Origin: Lachnospiraceae bacterium
GTDB lineage: Bacteria > Bacillota > Clostridia > Oscillospirales > Ruminococcaceae
DNA: 64,000 bases
Direction of reading: 5' to 3'
Assembly: GCA_023664705.1 (NCBI GenBank)
Contig: JAMPFE010000004.1
Span: forward strand, 62,001-126,000
Every line of letters begins with the position of its first letter. Within the stretch, counting starts at the first letter, position 1. The notes under the pieces are model-generated. The model saw only the letters and a program-made list of their open reading frames with translations. It had not been told where the DNA came from and ran no database searches. Of the stretch, positions 1 to 8,629 are shown piece after piece. Position numbers and translations under genes: made by a program.

Positions 1-941
1 AACCCGACGACGGTCTCCGCCTGCACCCACCACACGCGCTTGCGGTTGACGACGCCCTTGTCGCTCTCGTTCAGCAGCGAGCCGCTCTCCGCGTCGTAGG
101 CGATTTTCGCGATATTCGCGGCGATTTTGGCGTTCATCCCGCGGAACTTTTTCGCGAACTCCTCGTCGCCGATAACGTCCGCAGCGCGGTCGATAAGCCA
201 CGTCGCCTCAATATCGTGCCCATAGCTGTGAACGTCGCCTATCTCGTTCATATCCCCGTCAAAGAACACCCTGAGCCTGTCGCTGTCGAAAATCTTGTCG
301 TAGGTGAGGTTCATCTGGAACTTCAGCCGCTCGAGGACCCTCTCGTTTTTATCGGCAAGGTACAGCTCCGTGTACGCCTCCATAAGGTGGAGCGTGGTGT
401 TCATGGTCTTGTCCGCCATTAAGCCGTTCTCGGAGAGCTCGTCGTTGGCAAGCTCCGTTTTAAGGTCTCGGGAGAGCTTTTCCCGATAAGCAACGTCGTC
501 CGCGTGATTGCCCTCGATAAGCTCAAACACCTTATAGGCAGTGTCAAGCGCGGCTTTGTCGCCGCTCGCGCGGTAGTAGCTCGCCAGCGCGTAGATAAAA
601 AACGCCTGACAGTAGCTGTGCTTCATATCGTCCGCGGGAGTGCCGTCGTAATTCACCGTCCAGTAAACGCCGCCGTATTCGCGGTCATAGCATTTCTCCG
701 CAAGGAACTCATACGCGTGCCGCGCGTTGTCCAGCAGCGCGGATTCCTTCAGCGCCATATACGCGTTGGAGTAGAACCACAATATCCGCGAGTGCAGAAT
801 AACGCCCTTTTCGGCTTTTTTGTCAACGTTCAGCGCGCTGTCGACCTCGCCGTACCAGCCGCCGTGCTCGTCGTCGCGCAAAGCGTTCCAGAAAGGGATA
901 ATATGGTTCAAAAGCTCGCTTTTTATCTCGTCCTTAAACAT
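1..941 (-). CDS. cellobiose 2-epimerase (AGE family), C-terminus outside window
   Basis: This would interconvert cellobiose and 4-O-beta-glucosyl-mannose (epimerisation at C2 of the reducing-end sugar) in the cytoplasm. The 313 visible residues begin MFKDEIKSELLNHIIPFWNA and contain the GVILHSRILWFYSNAYM, YGGVYWTVNYDG and MNTTLHLMEAYTELY stretches that I recognise from Ruminococcus-type cellobiose epimerases of the N-acylglucosamine 2-epimerase (alpha/alpha barrel) family. HDIEATWL supplies a conserved catalytic-type His. The ATG lies about 13 bases after AAAGGA. The family is about 390-410 residues long, so roughly 80-90 residues lie beyond the window edge. It is the last visible gene of the secA operon, which is an unusual partner. 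Confident in the family; substrate specificity is inferred from similarity. Confidence 0.88.
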   Translation of the reverse strand, partial: MFKDEIKSELLNHIIPFWNALRDDEHGGWYGEVDSALNVDKKAEKGVILHSRILWFYSNAYMALKESALLDNARHAYEFLAEKCYDREYGGVYWTVNYDGTPADDMKHSYCQAFFIYALASYYRASGDKAALDTAYKVFELIEGNHADDVAYREKLSRDLKTELANDELSENGLMADKTMNTTLHLMEAYTELYLADKNERVLERLKFQMNLTYDKIFDSDRLRVFFDGDMNEIGDVHSYGHDIEATWLIDRAADVIGDEEFAKKFRGMNAKIAANIAKIAYDAESGSLLNESDKGVVNRKRVWWVQAETVVG

Positions 942-964
942 CGCAAACGCCGTTTCCTTTCAAA

Positions 965-1096
965 TTATTTATCCGAGCTCGGACGTCTTGCCTCGGCAAT
1001 AACTTCTTTAATAAGCTCTTTTGCGGCTTCGATCTCGTCCTTATCCAAAAGCTTTTCCAAAGCCAAAAGCACGGTTAAAAGCTCCAATCTTGTCAC
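965..1096 (-). CDS. 43-residue charged helical protein of unknown function
   Basis: A GTG start follows a strong AGGAGG site (1104-1110) and lies 16 bases after the secA stop codon. The product is 43 residues (MTRLELLTVLLALEKLLDKD then a Glu/Lys/Ala-rich stretch ending RRPSSDK) and is predicted to be two amphipathic helices, with no signal peptide or membrane segment. It sits between secA and the epimerase gene, so it should be co-transcribed with both. I do not recognise a family. The strong ribosome site and clean spacing are the main reasons to call it real. Confidence 0.6.
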   Translation of the reverse strand: MTRLELLTVLLALEKLLDKDEIEAAKELIKEVIAEARRPSSDK

Positions 1097-1111
1097 GGTA
1101 ATTCCCTCCTG

Positions 1112-3793
1112 TTACTTCTTGCCCTTCTTTTTCTTCTCGGCACGCTTCTCGCTCCTGTACGGAACATTCGCCCCCGCGTTGGGAGCGTCGGGGCGCATCA
1201 CCTGCTCGCGCTGAATGGGCGCCTGCGTGCGCACGGGAATGGTGAGAACAAGCTTCACCGTCTCCTCGCGGATAGCCGCTATCATCTCGTCGAACATCGC
1301 AAAGCCCTCGAAGCGGTATTCGTCAACGGGGTTGCGCTGCGCGATAGCCCGCAGCCCGATGCCGTTCTTCAGCTCGTCCATAGCGTCGATATGATCCATC
1401 CAGTGCCTGTCGACCGTTTTCAGCAGGCACACGCGCTCTATCTCGCGCATGCTCTCGCTGCCGAGCTCCTTCTCGCGCAGCCCGTACATAAGCGCGCCGC
1501 GTTTCTTCACAAGCTCGGTAACGTCCTTCTGCGAGATGTTGTTCAGGTCGGAAATATCGTACCTCAAGTCGGTATCCATAAGGTACAAATTCATATAGTG
1601 CGAGCGCAGCCCGTCCAGATTCCAGTTTTCGGCAGCTTCATCCGAGCAGTACATCTTCACGGTCTCCTCGATGTCCTGATTCATCATCTGCACGATGTTG
1701 TCGGAAATATCCTCCCCGTCGAGGACCTTTCTCCTCTGTGAATAAATTGTATGACGCATGCGCGACATAACGTCGTCGAAATCGAGAACGTGCTTGCGTA
1801 TAGAGAAGTTGTTGCCCTCTATCTTCATCTGCGCCGACTCGATAGCCTTCGACAAAAAGCCCGCCTCGATAGGCACGTCCTCGTCGAAATTCATCGTCTC
1901 CATAAGGTGCTGCACGCGCTCTCCGCCGAACAGGCGCATAAGGTCGTCCTCCAGCGAGATGTAAAAGCAGCTCTCTCCTGGGTCGCCCTGACGACCCGAA
2001 CGTCCGCGGAGCTGATTGTCGATACGCCGCGACTCGTGGCGCTCCGTGCCTATGATGAACAGACCGCCCGCGGCGCGGACCTCCTCCGCCTCGGGCTTTA
2101 TCTTCTCGTCGAATTTCGCGATAAGCTCCTGATACTTTTGGCGCGCCGCGATAATTTCCTCGTTGTCCGTCTCGGCAAAGCCCGTCGCCTCCTGAATGAG
2201 CTCCTCCGAATAGTCCAGCTTCCGCATCTCGGCAAGCGCCAGATACTCAGAGTTGCCGCCGAGCTTGATATCCGTGCCGCGCCCCGCCATATTCGTCGCG
2301 ATAGTCACGGCGTTCTTCTTGCCCGCCTGCGCGACGATCTCCGCCTCGCGCTTGTGGTTTTTCGCGTTCAGCACCTCGTGCTTTATGCCGCGCGCCTTTA
2401 ACAGCTTTGAGAGCTGCTCGGACTTCTCGATAGTGACCGTTCCGACAAGCACGGGCTGCCCTTTTTTATGGCACTCCTCCACTTGGTCGCAAACGGCTTT
2501 CAGTTTCCCGTGAATGTTCTTGTAAATCTTATCGTGATTGTCAACGCGTATAACGGGCTTGTTGGTGGGTATCTCGATAACGTCCAGCGAGTATATCTGC
2601 CTGAACTCCTCCTCCTCGGTCATAGCCGTGCCCGTCATGCCCGACAGCTTGCTGTACAGACGGAAGAAATTCTGGAACGTGATAGTCGCCAAGGTCTTGC
2701 TCTCGTGGTTGACCTTAACGCCCTCCTTCGCCTCGATAGCCTGATGCAGACCCTGATTATAGCGCCGCCCGAACATCAGACGACCCGTAAACTCGTCGAC
2801 GATGACTATCTCGCCGCCCTCGATAACATAGTCCTCGTTGATATGCATAATGCTGTTCGCGCGGATAGCTTGGTTGATGTGGTGCAGCAGCGTCATATTC
2901 TCGGGGTCCATAAGGTTCTCCACGTTGAAATATTTCTCCGCCTTAGCCACGCCGTTCGGCAGCAGGTTGCAGGTCTTTTCTTTCTCGTCGACAAGATAGT
3001 CCCCGTCGAAATTGCTGTCGTATTCCTCCTTGGAGTCTATCTCGACCACCTTATCCATTTTAAGGGTCTTCGCGAACTTGTCCGCCTTTTCGTACAAATC
3101 GCTGGATTTCTCGCCCTGCCCCGAAATGATAAGCGGCGTTCTCGCCTCGTCAATGAGGATAGAGTCCACCTCGTCAACGATCGCGAAATTCGGCTCGCGC
3201 TGAACGAGGTCCTTCTTGTAAAGACACATATTGTCGCGCAGATAGTCGAACCCGAGCTCGTTGTTGGTCGCGTAGGTAATGTCGCAGGCGTAAGCCTCGC
3301 GGCGCTGGTCGTTGTTAAGCTCGTGAGTGATAAGCCCGACCGTAAGCCCCATAAAGCGGTGCACCTTCGCCATAAGCTCGCTGTCGCGCTTCGCGAGGTA
3401 GTCGTTTACGGTAACGATATGCACGCCCTTGCCCGTAAGCGCGTTCAGATACGACGGCAGACACGCCACGAAGGTCTTGCCCTCGCCCGTCCTCATCTCC
3501 GCGATACGCCCCTGATGCAGGACAATGCCGCCGATTATCTGCACGGGATAGTGCCGTATGCCGATAACGCGGTCGGAAGCCTCTCGGCACGCCGCAAACG
3601 CCTCGGGCAGTATGTCGTCAAGCGTTTCGCCGTTCGCCAAGCGCTCCTTCAAAATACCCGTCTGCGCCTTAAGCTCCTTGTCGGGCATAGCCCTGTACTT
3701 CTCCTCGAGGTCGAGGACAGCCTGCTTTATCGGCTCGATGCGCTTAAGCTCGCGCGAAGAATACGTTCCGAAGATAGATTTGATAATTCCCAT
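1112..3793 (-). CDS. secA: SecA preprotein translocase ATPase
   Basis: Motor of Sec-dependent protein export: it binds preproteins and SecYEG at the membrane and drives translocation by ATP hydrolysis. The 893-residue product starts MGIIKSIFGTYSSRELKRI and has the DEAD-like NBD1 (MRTGEGKT Walker A near residue 100, VDEVDSILIDEA Walker B), the preprotein cross-linking domain, NBD2 with TNMAGRGTDIKLGG and RQGDPG, and the helical scaffold/wing region. The tail is basic (EKRAEKKKKGKK) and lacks the Cys-rich zinc motif found at the end of many SecA proteins. The ATG at 3793 follows GGAAAGG; an upstream in-frame ATG at 3832 has no ribosome site. It is first in an operon with the 43-residue gene and the epimerase. 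Confidence 0.97.
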   Translation of the reverse strand: MGIIKSIFGTYSSRELKRIEPIKQAVLDLEEKYRAMPDKELKAQTGILKERLANGETLDDILPEAFAACREASDRVIGIRHYPVQIIGGIVLHQGRIAEMRTGEGKTFVACLPSYLNALTGKGVHIVTVNDYLAKRDSELMAKVHRFMGLTVGLITHELNNDQRREAYACDITYATNNELGFDYLRDNMCLYKKDLVQREPNFAIVDEVDSILIDEARTPLIISGQGEKSSDLYEKADKFAKTLKMDKVVEIDSKEEYDSNFDGDYLVDEKEKTCNLLPNGVAKAEKYFNVENLMDPENMTLLHHINQAIRANSIMHINEDYVIEGGEIVIVDEFTGRLMFGRRYNQGLHQAIEAKEGVKVNHESKTLATITFQNFFRLYSKLSGMTGTAMTEEEEFRQIYSLDVIEIPTNKPVIRVDNHDKIYKNIHGKLKAVCDQVEECHKKGQPVLVGTVTIEKSEQLSKLLKARGIKHEVLNAKNHKREAEIVAQAGKKNAVTIATNMAGRGTDIKLGGNSEYLALAEMRKLDYSEELIQEATGFAETDNEEIIAARQKYQELIAKFDEKIKPEAEEVRAAGGLFIIGTERHESRRIDNQLRGRSGRQGDPGESCFYISLEDDLMRLFGGERVQHLMETMNFDEDVPIEAGFLSKAIESAQMKIEGNNFSIRKHVLDFDDVMSRMRHTIYSQRRKVLDGEDISDNIVQMMNQDIEETVKMYCSDEAAENWNLDGLRSHYMNLYLMDTDLRYDISDLNNISQKDVTELVKKRGALMYGLREKELGSESMREIERVCLLKTVDRHWMDHIDAMDELKNGIGLRAIAQRNPVDEYRFEGFAMFDEMIAAIREETVKLVLTIPVRTQAPIQREQVMRPDAPNAGANVPYRSEKRAEKKKKGKK

Positions 3794-3845
3794 ATTTTGT
3801 AACCTTTCCGTTTTGAACACACATATAAACAAATATACATTTTAT

Positions 3846-3874
3846 ATTATACACCCTAAAGCCGCTTTTGTCAA
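3846..3874 (-). promoter_or_regulatory. SigA-type promoter of secA operon
   Basis: On the minus strand, TTGACA (3869-3874) and TATAAT (3846-3851) are separated by 17 bases, about 50 bases upstream of the secA start. Confidence 0.85.
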
Positions 3875-3889
3875 TAGCAATAACGGAAT

Positions 3890-5404
3890 TTAATCGAGCC
3901 CGAGCTTCTCGATCTCCGAAAGTATCTCCTTTTTCCGCTCGAAGAACAGCATTCCCTTGTTGTGCTCGAAGTACTCCTTACAGCCGTATTGCCCGATAAA
4001 ATGCGCGGCATACGGGCTTATCGTAAGCTCCGTAACGAGAATGAGCAGCTCCTGCCCGTTCTTGTCGAATACCCCGTCGCAGAATTTAAAAGCGTTCGAC
4101 AGCATCTCCCCCGATTTGACGACGCTCCTTTCAAGCGCCCTCTTCCGCGCGTCGAAGTCGGCTTTCACAAGCGCAAACGCCTCCTCCGCGCTCTCGGGCC
4201 TCTTTTCGGTCATCTCCGCGCGCTCCTTGTAGAGCGCCTCTATCGCCGCGTTAACGGCGTATTCGCTGTCCTCCGACATATTCGAGGCTTTCCTGCCCAC
4301 CTCAATCTTCTTCCGCTCCGCCTCTATCTGGCGCGTCAGAGAGTCCTCAAAGCTCTCGTCAACGGTAAAGTCGAATTTTGCTGTTTTCAGGCAGCCCATA
4401 AGCTCCGTAAGCGCGCCCTCCTCCAGAAACACGCCGCGCACGGCTCCGACAAGCCCGTCCAGAATAAGCCCCACAAGCGACAGCCGCTCGTCGAATTTCG
4501 CGTTTTTCGCTCGCTCGGCAATCTCGCCGTCCGCGTTGCCCTCCAGTATTCTGTCGACTTGATAATCCGACTTGTACTTGCAAAACAGATCGTAGTAAAC
4601 GGCAAAGCCCTTCGCTATCCTCCTGTTCTGCAAATACTGCCCGATAAGCTGCTCCCCGACGGGGAAGCCCTTCAGCTCATACAGCTTTATCATCTCCGAC
4701 AGATCCGACCAGCCTCGCGCCGTCGCGAACGTCTTTCCGTCCACGGTGGTCTCTATCCTGTAAAAGTCGTCCCTTTTGATGTCCAGATACGTGATTATCG
4801 CCGTATGCACTCTCTTCGTATAAGCGTATTCCTTCCAAGCCTCGTAGTTCGGCTCCACGTCAATGCGCTTCAGGCGGTCCCATGTAACGATGTCAAACTC
4901 CCGCACGGAGTTGTTGTATTCGGGAGGATTTCCCGCCGTCACGACCACCCACCCCTCGGGAACGCGGTGCCGCCCGAACGTCTTGTACTGCAAAAATTGC
5001 AGCATAGCCGGCGCCAGCGTCTCGGAAACGCAGTTTATCTCGTCAAGGAACAAAATCCCCTCCGAAACGCCCGTAAGCTCCATCATATCGTACACGCTCG
5101 CTATTATCTCGCTCATCGTATACTCCGAGACGCTGTATTCCTCCCCGCCGTAGTTCTTCTTCACGATAAACGGCAGCCCCAGCGCGGACTGCCTCGTGTG
5201 GTGCGTCATCGAGTAGCTCACCAGCCCTATATTCATCTCCTCGGCGATCTGCTCCATAACCGCCGTCTTTCCTATGCCCGGCGCGCCCATAAGGAAAATC
5301 GGGCGCTGCTTTTCCGTCGGGATAACGAAATTCCCGAACCTGTCCCTCGTCAGATAAGCCGAGACCGCGTTTTTTATATCGTCCTTAGCCTGCTTGATAG
5401 TCAT
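3890..5404 (-). CDS. MoxR-like AAA+ ATPase partner of the VWA protein
   Basis: A 504-residue AAA+ ATPase, probably a remodelling chaperone acting with the product of the preceding gene. Visible motifs are Walker A GAPGIGKT (residues 40-47), Walker B ILFLDEIN near residue 120, a sensor-1 region VVVTAGNPPEYN, and a long C-terminal part with charged helices (about residues 300-440) that is not part of the AAA core. It starts 15 bases after the upstream VWA gene's stop codon, so the two form an operon. MoxR/VWA pairs are a well-known functional unit (MoxR AAA+ plus von Willebrand factor A protein), often involved in metal insertion or complex maturation. The client here is unknown. ATG start after AAAGAAATG-type weak spacing. 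Confidence 0.85.
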   Translation of the reverse strand: MTIKQAKDDIKNAVSAYLTRDRFGNFVIPTEKQRPIFLMGAPGIGKTAVMEQIAEEMNIGLVSYSMTHHTRQSALGLPFIVKKNYGGEEYSVSEYTMSEIIASVYDMMELTGVSEGILFLDEINCVSETLAPAMLQFLQYKTFGRHRVPEGWVVVTAGNPPEYNNSVREFDIVTWDRLKRIDVEPNYEAWKEYAYTKRVHTAIITYLDIKRDDFYRIETTVDGKTFATARGWSDLSEMIKLYELKGFPVGEQLIGQYLQNRRIAKGFAVYYDLFCKYKSDYQVDRILEGNADGEIAERAKNAKFDERLSLVGLILDGLVGAVRGVFLEEGALTELMGCLKTAKFDFTVDESFEDSLTRQIEAERKKIEVGRKASNMSEDSEYAVNAAIEALYKERAEMTEKRPESAEEAFALVKADFDARKRALERSVVKSGEMLSNAFKFCDGVFDKNGQELLILVTELTISPYAAHFIGQYGCKEYFEHNKGMLFFERKKEILSEIEKLGLD

Positions 5405-5419
5405 TTCTTTTCGTCCCTT

Positions 5420-6784
5420 TCATATCTCGTCTTTCCTCAGCACAAGCTTCATCGCCCACGCGGGAATATACGGCACGTCGTATTCCTCGCTTACGAAAAC
5501 GAACGCCGCGTCGTACGGCGGCTTCTTCGCGGGAAACTCCCCGAAGCCGTCCGTAAAGTAGATAAGCCCCCGGAGGTTCGCAAACTCCCCCGCCTCAACA
5601 AGCGAGTTCACATAGCTGAACACGGGTCGGAAATCCGTCCCCCCGAACCCGTGAAAGCTCGCCTTTTTCAGATATTCGTCAAACTCCGCCCGCGTCGTAA
5701 TCTTCACGTCCTCTTGTATAGCCGCGTCGCATTGAATGATATGCAGATTTATCTTCGTAAAAAAGCTCTCCTCGGAGCTCAGTATGTTGTACGTCTTTTG
5801 GATGAACGCCTGCACCAGCTCCCCCTCCACCGAGCCCGAGGTGTCTATCGCGATAACGAACTCGCGTATCCGCTTCACGTCCTTGTATTCCAAGGGCTCT
5901 ATAAGCGGCATATCCCCGTACAGCTCCAGCCCGTAGGTATAAAAATTGTAGTCAAACTCGTCGGGATTTATCTTCATCGCCTCCCCGCGCACCGCAAACT
6001 TCTTCAGGAACTCGGTGTAGTTGTACCGCTCGCGCGTCACCTCCCGAAGATTTTGCGTCAGCAGCCCCGGGACTTTCCCGCGCAGTCTCACAAACGCCTC
6101 CATATCCATCTTCATTCTCTCGGCAACGCTCTCCCAATCCTCCGCAAGCTCAAGAAAAGCGCCGTCCGAATTGCCGTCCGAGCCTCCGCCCGCGCCTTTC
6201 CGATACCCCGCAAGCCCCGCTTCCGCCTTCTGCTCGTCGGTCATATACCATATCTCATGGTCGTCGCATTTAAACAGTATCTCCAGCGCCCTCACGGTCT
6301 TTTCGGGCAGCCTCTTATCGACAAGGAACCGATAGACCTTCTCCGCCGACACGGAGGAAAGCTCGCTGCCGAAGCCCTCCAGAAACTGCTTCTGCCGCTC
6401 CGCCCGCAAAGTATCGAGATACGGCAGCTCCAGATCGTTCACCGTGCTCTCGACCGCCGCGTCGCACGCGATATTCCAGAGCCTTGCGTCGACCTCGGCA
6501 TTGACAAACATATGCTTGAACACACAGTGGAACACCGAGTGCAAAAACCCCCTCACGGGCAGATTTTCCTCCACGCGGTACGACGTTAGAATATGCTTCG
6601 GGTCGTACAGATACACTCGCCCGTCGGTCGCCGTGCAGCTCGTAAGCTCGGGCTTGGAAACCGTTTCCAAGCGGCTGAGCGCCATATCGAGGAACCGCAG
6701 ATTTACCAGCAGCCTGTTCCTCGACATATTGATAATTTCCAAGGCAATTTCCTCTATTTTCTCCCCCGAAACCTCGTCAAGCAC
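5420..6784 (-). CDS. VWA domain / DUF2201 putative metallopeptidase-like protein
   Basis: A 454-residue protein with two parts. The N-terminal half has an HSVFHCVFKH segment (about residues 82-91, HxxxH-type) followed by ARLWNIACDAAVE, as in the DUF2201 putative metallopeptidase domain. The C-terminal part has a VWA-type metal-ion-dependent adhesion site (FVIAIDTSGSVEGELV, about residue 325; later IYFTDGFGEFP). It is soluble, with no signal peptide. Translation starts at GTG 6784 after GAGGTGAGG, ten bases beyond the last queH tail copy. Operon with the AAA+ ATPase downstream. I infer a MoxR-VWA type chaperone pair; no substrate can be deduced. Confidence 0.85.
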   Translation of the reverse strand: MLDEVSGEKIEEIALEIINMSRNRLLVNLRFLDMALSRLETVSKPELTSCTATDGRVYLYDPKHILTSYRVEENLPVRGFLHSVFHCVFKHMFVNAEVDARLWNIACDAAVESTVNDLELPYLDTLRAERQKQFLEGFGSELSSVSAEKVYRFLVDKRLPEKTVRALEILFKCDDHEIWYMTDEQKAEAGLAGYRKGAGGGSDGNSDGAFLELAEDWESVAERMKMDMEAFVRLRGKVPGLLTQNLREVTRERYNYTEFLKKFAVRGEAMKINPDEFDYNFYTYGLELYGDMPLIEPLEYKDVKRIREFVIAIDTSGSVEGELVQAFIQKTYNILSSEESFFTKINLHIIQCDAAIQEDVKITTRAEFDEYLKKASFHGFGGTDFRPVFSYVNSLVEAGEFANLRGLIYFTDGFGEFPAKKPPYDAAFVFVSEEYDVPYIPAWAMKLVLRKDEI

Positions 6785-6793
6785 TACCTCACC

Positions 6794-7027
6794 TCATCTC
6801 CTAGAAAACACGCACCCGCAATAATCCTGCCTGTAAAGCCCATACTCGCGCGACAGCTCTATCGACCGCAGATAGCCGCCCCTCTTTTTAAAATCGTTCG
6901 GCAAACACTCCACACCATAGACCCCCGAAAGCTCCCCGCCTATCTCATTGAGCTTTTGGGCGTTCTTCAGCGGACTTATCGACAATGTCGAACAAAAATA
7001 ATCAAACCCACGCTCCGCAGCCCTCAT
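6794..7027 (-). pseudogene. third tandem copy of queH 3' end (77 codons)
   Basis: An open frame of 77 codons that repeats the C-terminal third of QueH, from ERGFDYFCSTLSISPLKNAQ to YGLYRQDYCGCVFSRR. By eye about 90% identical to the parent, with 7 differences in 73 aligned residues. Its ATG overlaps the stop codon of the second copy (ATGA), so it could be translated by coupling. It lacks the N-terminal CCAPC cluster ligands and cannot be a complete enzyme. The copy is 12 bases shorter at its 5' end than copy two. Most likely the product of tandem duplication; a selected function is possible but unproven. Confidence 0.8.
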
Positions 7028-7269
7028 CTCCTAGAAAACACGCACCCGCAATAATTCTGCCTATACAGCCCATACTCGCGCGACATCTCTATCGACCGCA
7101 GATAGCCGCCCCTCTTCTTAAAATCATTCGGCAGCCACCCCGCGCCATAAATCCCCGAAAGCTCCGCGCCTATCTCGTTGAGCCTTTGGGCGTTCTTCAA
7201 CGGGCTTATCGACAACGTCGAACAAAAATAATCAAACCCGTGCTCCGCAGCGTATTTCGCCGCCCTCAT
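7024..7269 (-). pseudogene. second tandem copy of queH 3' end (81 codons)
   Basis: An open frame of 81 codons repeating the last 79 residues of QueH with 7 substitutions (91% identical). It starts at an ATG that overlaps the queH TGA (ATGA) and ends with NYCGCVFSRR. The frame is intact but lacks the N-terminal half, including CCAPC. Repeat spacing is 242 bases to the parent copy and 230 bases to the next copy. Most changes are conservative, which hints that either the duplication is recent or the fragments are kept. Confidence 0.8.
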
Positions 7270-7874
7270 CTCTTCGAGAACACGCACCCGCAGTAATCCT
7301 GCCTGTAAAGCCCATACTCCCTCGACAGCTCTATCGACCGCAGATACCCGCCCTTTTTCTTAAAATCATTCGGCAGCCACCCCGTGCCATAAATCCCCGA
7401 AAGCTCCCCGCCTATCTCATTGAGCTTTTGCGCGTTCTTCAACGGACTTATCGACAGCGTCGAGCAAAAATAATCAAACCCATGCTCCGCAGCGTATTTC
7501 GCCGCCCTCTCCAAACGGAGACGATAGCACGCGAAGCATCTCTCCCCGCCCTCGGGGCAGTCCTCCAAGCCCCTCACGGCGTCGAAAAACTCCCTCGGCT
7601 CATATTCGTCGACAACGAGCCCCACGGGGTTCTCAACGGGCATCTCCGCGATAAGCCTCCTCTGCTCCTCGGCGCGCTTCGCGAACTCCTCCCCCGGGTA
7701 GATATTCGGATTATAGTACAGCACCGTAATCGAAAAATACCGCGACAAATACTCCAGGCAATAGCTCGAGCAAGGCGCGCAGCAGCTGTGCAGCAGCAGT
7801 CTCGGCACGCCCCCGATGTTCCCCAGCAGCTCGTCCAGCCTTCGCTGATAGTTGATCTTCCTCTCCATAGTCAC
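7266..7874 (-). CDS. queH: epoxyqueuosine reductase QueH (DUF208)
   Basis: Catalyses the last step of queuosine synthesis in tRNA, reducing epoxyqueuosine to queuosine, using an iron-sulphur cluster and a second metal. The 202 residues are full length for the family. The N-terminal LLLHSCCAPCSSYCLEYL (about 27-44) and the C-terminal GGERCFACYRLRLERAA, FDYFCSTLSISP and DYCGCVFSKR carry the Cys ligands. The GTG start at 7874 overlaps the rnhA stop codon (GTGA), so expression is coupled to rnhA; an ATG two codons later is an alternative. The 3' third is duplicated twice immediately downstream. Confidence 0.93.
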   Translation of the reverse strand: MTMERKINYQRRLDELLGNIGGVPRLLLHSCCAPCSSYCLEYLSRYFSITVLYYNPNIYPGEEFAKRAEEQRRLIAEMPVENPVGLVVDEYEPREFFDAVRGLEDCPEGGERCFACYRLRLERAAKYAAEHGFDYFCSTLSISPLKNAQKLNEIGGELSGIYGTGWLPNDFKKKGGYLRSIELSREYGLYRQDYCGCVFSKR

Positions 7875-8314
7875 TTCCCCGCAAACCTGTCGCGCTGCTC
7901 AACGGCAAGCCTGTCGCAGCGCTCGTTTTCGGCATGCCCCGCGTGCCCCTTTATCCAGCAAAACTCCGCCTTATGCACGTCCAGCAAATCCAGCAAGCGC
8001 TCCCACAGATCGGGATTGAGCGCGGGCTTTCCGTCGCTCTTTTTCCAGCCGCGCTTTCGCCAGCCGACCGCCCAGCCCTTGGTTATCCCGTCGACAACGT
8101 ACTTGCTGTCGGTAGTTATCCGCACCTCGCACGGGAATTTCAGCGCCTCCAGCGCCGTAATGACCCCCAGCAGCTCCATACGGTTGTTGGTGGTATGCGG
8201 GTCGCCGCCGCTGAGCTCCCTCTCCCTGCCGTCGCAGCGCAGTATCGCGCCGAAGCCCCCGGGGCCCGGGTTGCCGCTGCACGCGCCGTCGCTGAAAATC
8301 TCAACAAATCTCAT
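7871..8314 (-). CDS. rnhA: ribonuclease HI
   Basis: Degrades the RNA strand of RNA-DNA hybrids. The 147-residue protein is full length, with the catalytic acids in FSDGACSGNPGPGG (Asp near residue 9), NNRMELLGVITAL (Glu), TTDSKYVVDGI (Asp) and the C-terminal HAGHAENERCDRLA (His/Asp). The family's basic protrusion is represented by GWRKRGWKKSDGK. ATG after GAGAGGGTG. It is first in the queH operon, with a consensus promoter at 8337-8365. Confidence 0.96.
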   Translation of the reverse strand: MRFVEIFSDGACSGNPGPGGFGAILRCDGRERELSGGDPHTTNNRMELLGVITALEALKFPCEVRITTDSKYVVDGITKGWAVGWRKRGWKKSDGKPALNPDLWERLLDLLDVHKAEFCWIKGHAGHAENERCDRLAVEQRDRFAGK

Positions 8315-8336
8315 CTCGCACCCTCTCTCAAGTCAC

Positions 8337-8365
8337 ATTATACTACAAAACCGCCGCAAAGTCAA
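8337..8365 (-). promoter_or_regulatory. SigA-type promoter of rnhA-queH operon
   Basis: Minus strand: TTGACT (8360-8365) and TATAAT (8337-8342) with a 17-base spacer, 23 bases upstream of the rnhA ATG. Confidence 0.85.
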
Positions 8366-8469
8366 GGCAACGAATTTGTATAAAACGCTTGTATTTTACT
8401 GTCTGTATATTTCGGCAGCGCTCTTAATTTCCAAATTTTAACATATTATTACATAATTTCCAAAATATT

Positions 8470-8552
8470 ACAGCGCAAAACTGCAAATATCCGCAAAAAA
8501 CTGCAAATCGACTGCATTTTACTGCACGCCGACTGCAAAAAACCGCAAAAAT
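8470..8552. repeat. helically phased array of (C/T)GCA motifs
   Basis: GCA trinucleotides, mostly inside ACTGCAAA or CCGCAAAA, begin at 8475, 8483, 8493, 8503, 8514, 8524, 8535 and 8545: steps of 8, 10, 10, 11, 10, 11 and 10 bases. The mean of the regular steps is close to one DNA helical turn. The array lies about 110 bases upstream of the rnhA promoter. Similar arrays are at 25061-25094 and 39966-40030. Confidence 0.7.
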
Positions 8553-8629
8553 CCCAAGTTTCTTGTAGAGTTAGCATTGCTAATCGTTTCCTTTTGCAAT
8601 TTCCCAGTCAAAAACTTGCAAAAAGTTGA

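Noticed and set aside
3962..6589. 875-codon open frame on the plus strand opposite the AAA+ and VWA genes
   Set aside because: Mirror of two well-supported minus-strand genes; Arg/Leu/His/Val-rich composition and no ribosome site. An effect of codon bias, as are similar long frames at 11530-13695 (+), 26041-29019 (-) and 34959-36566 (-).
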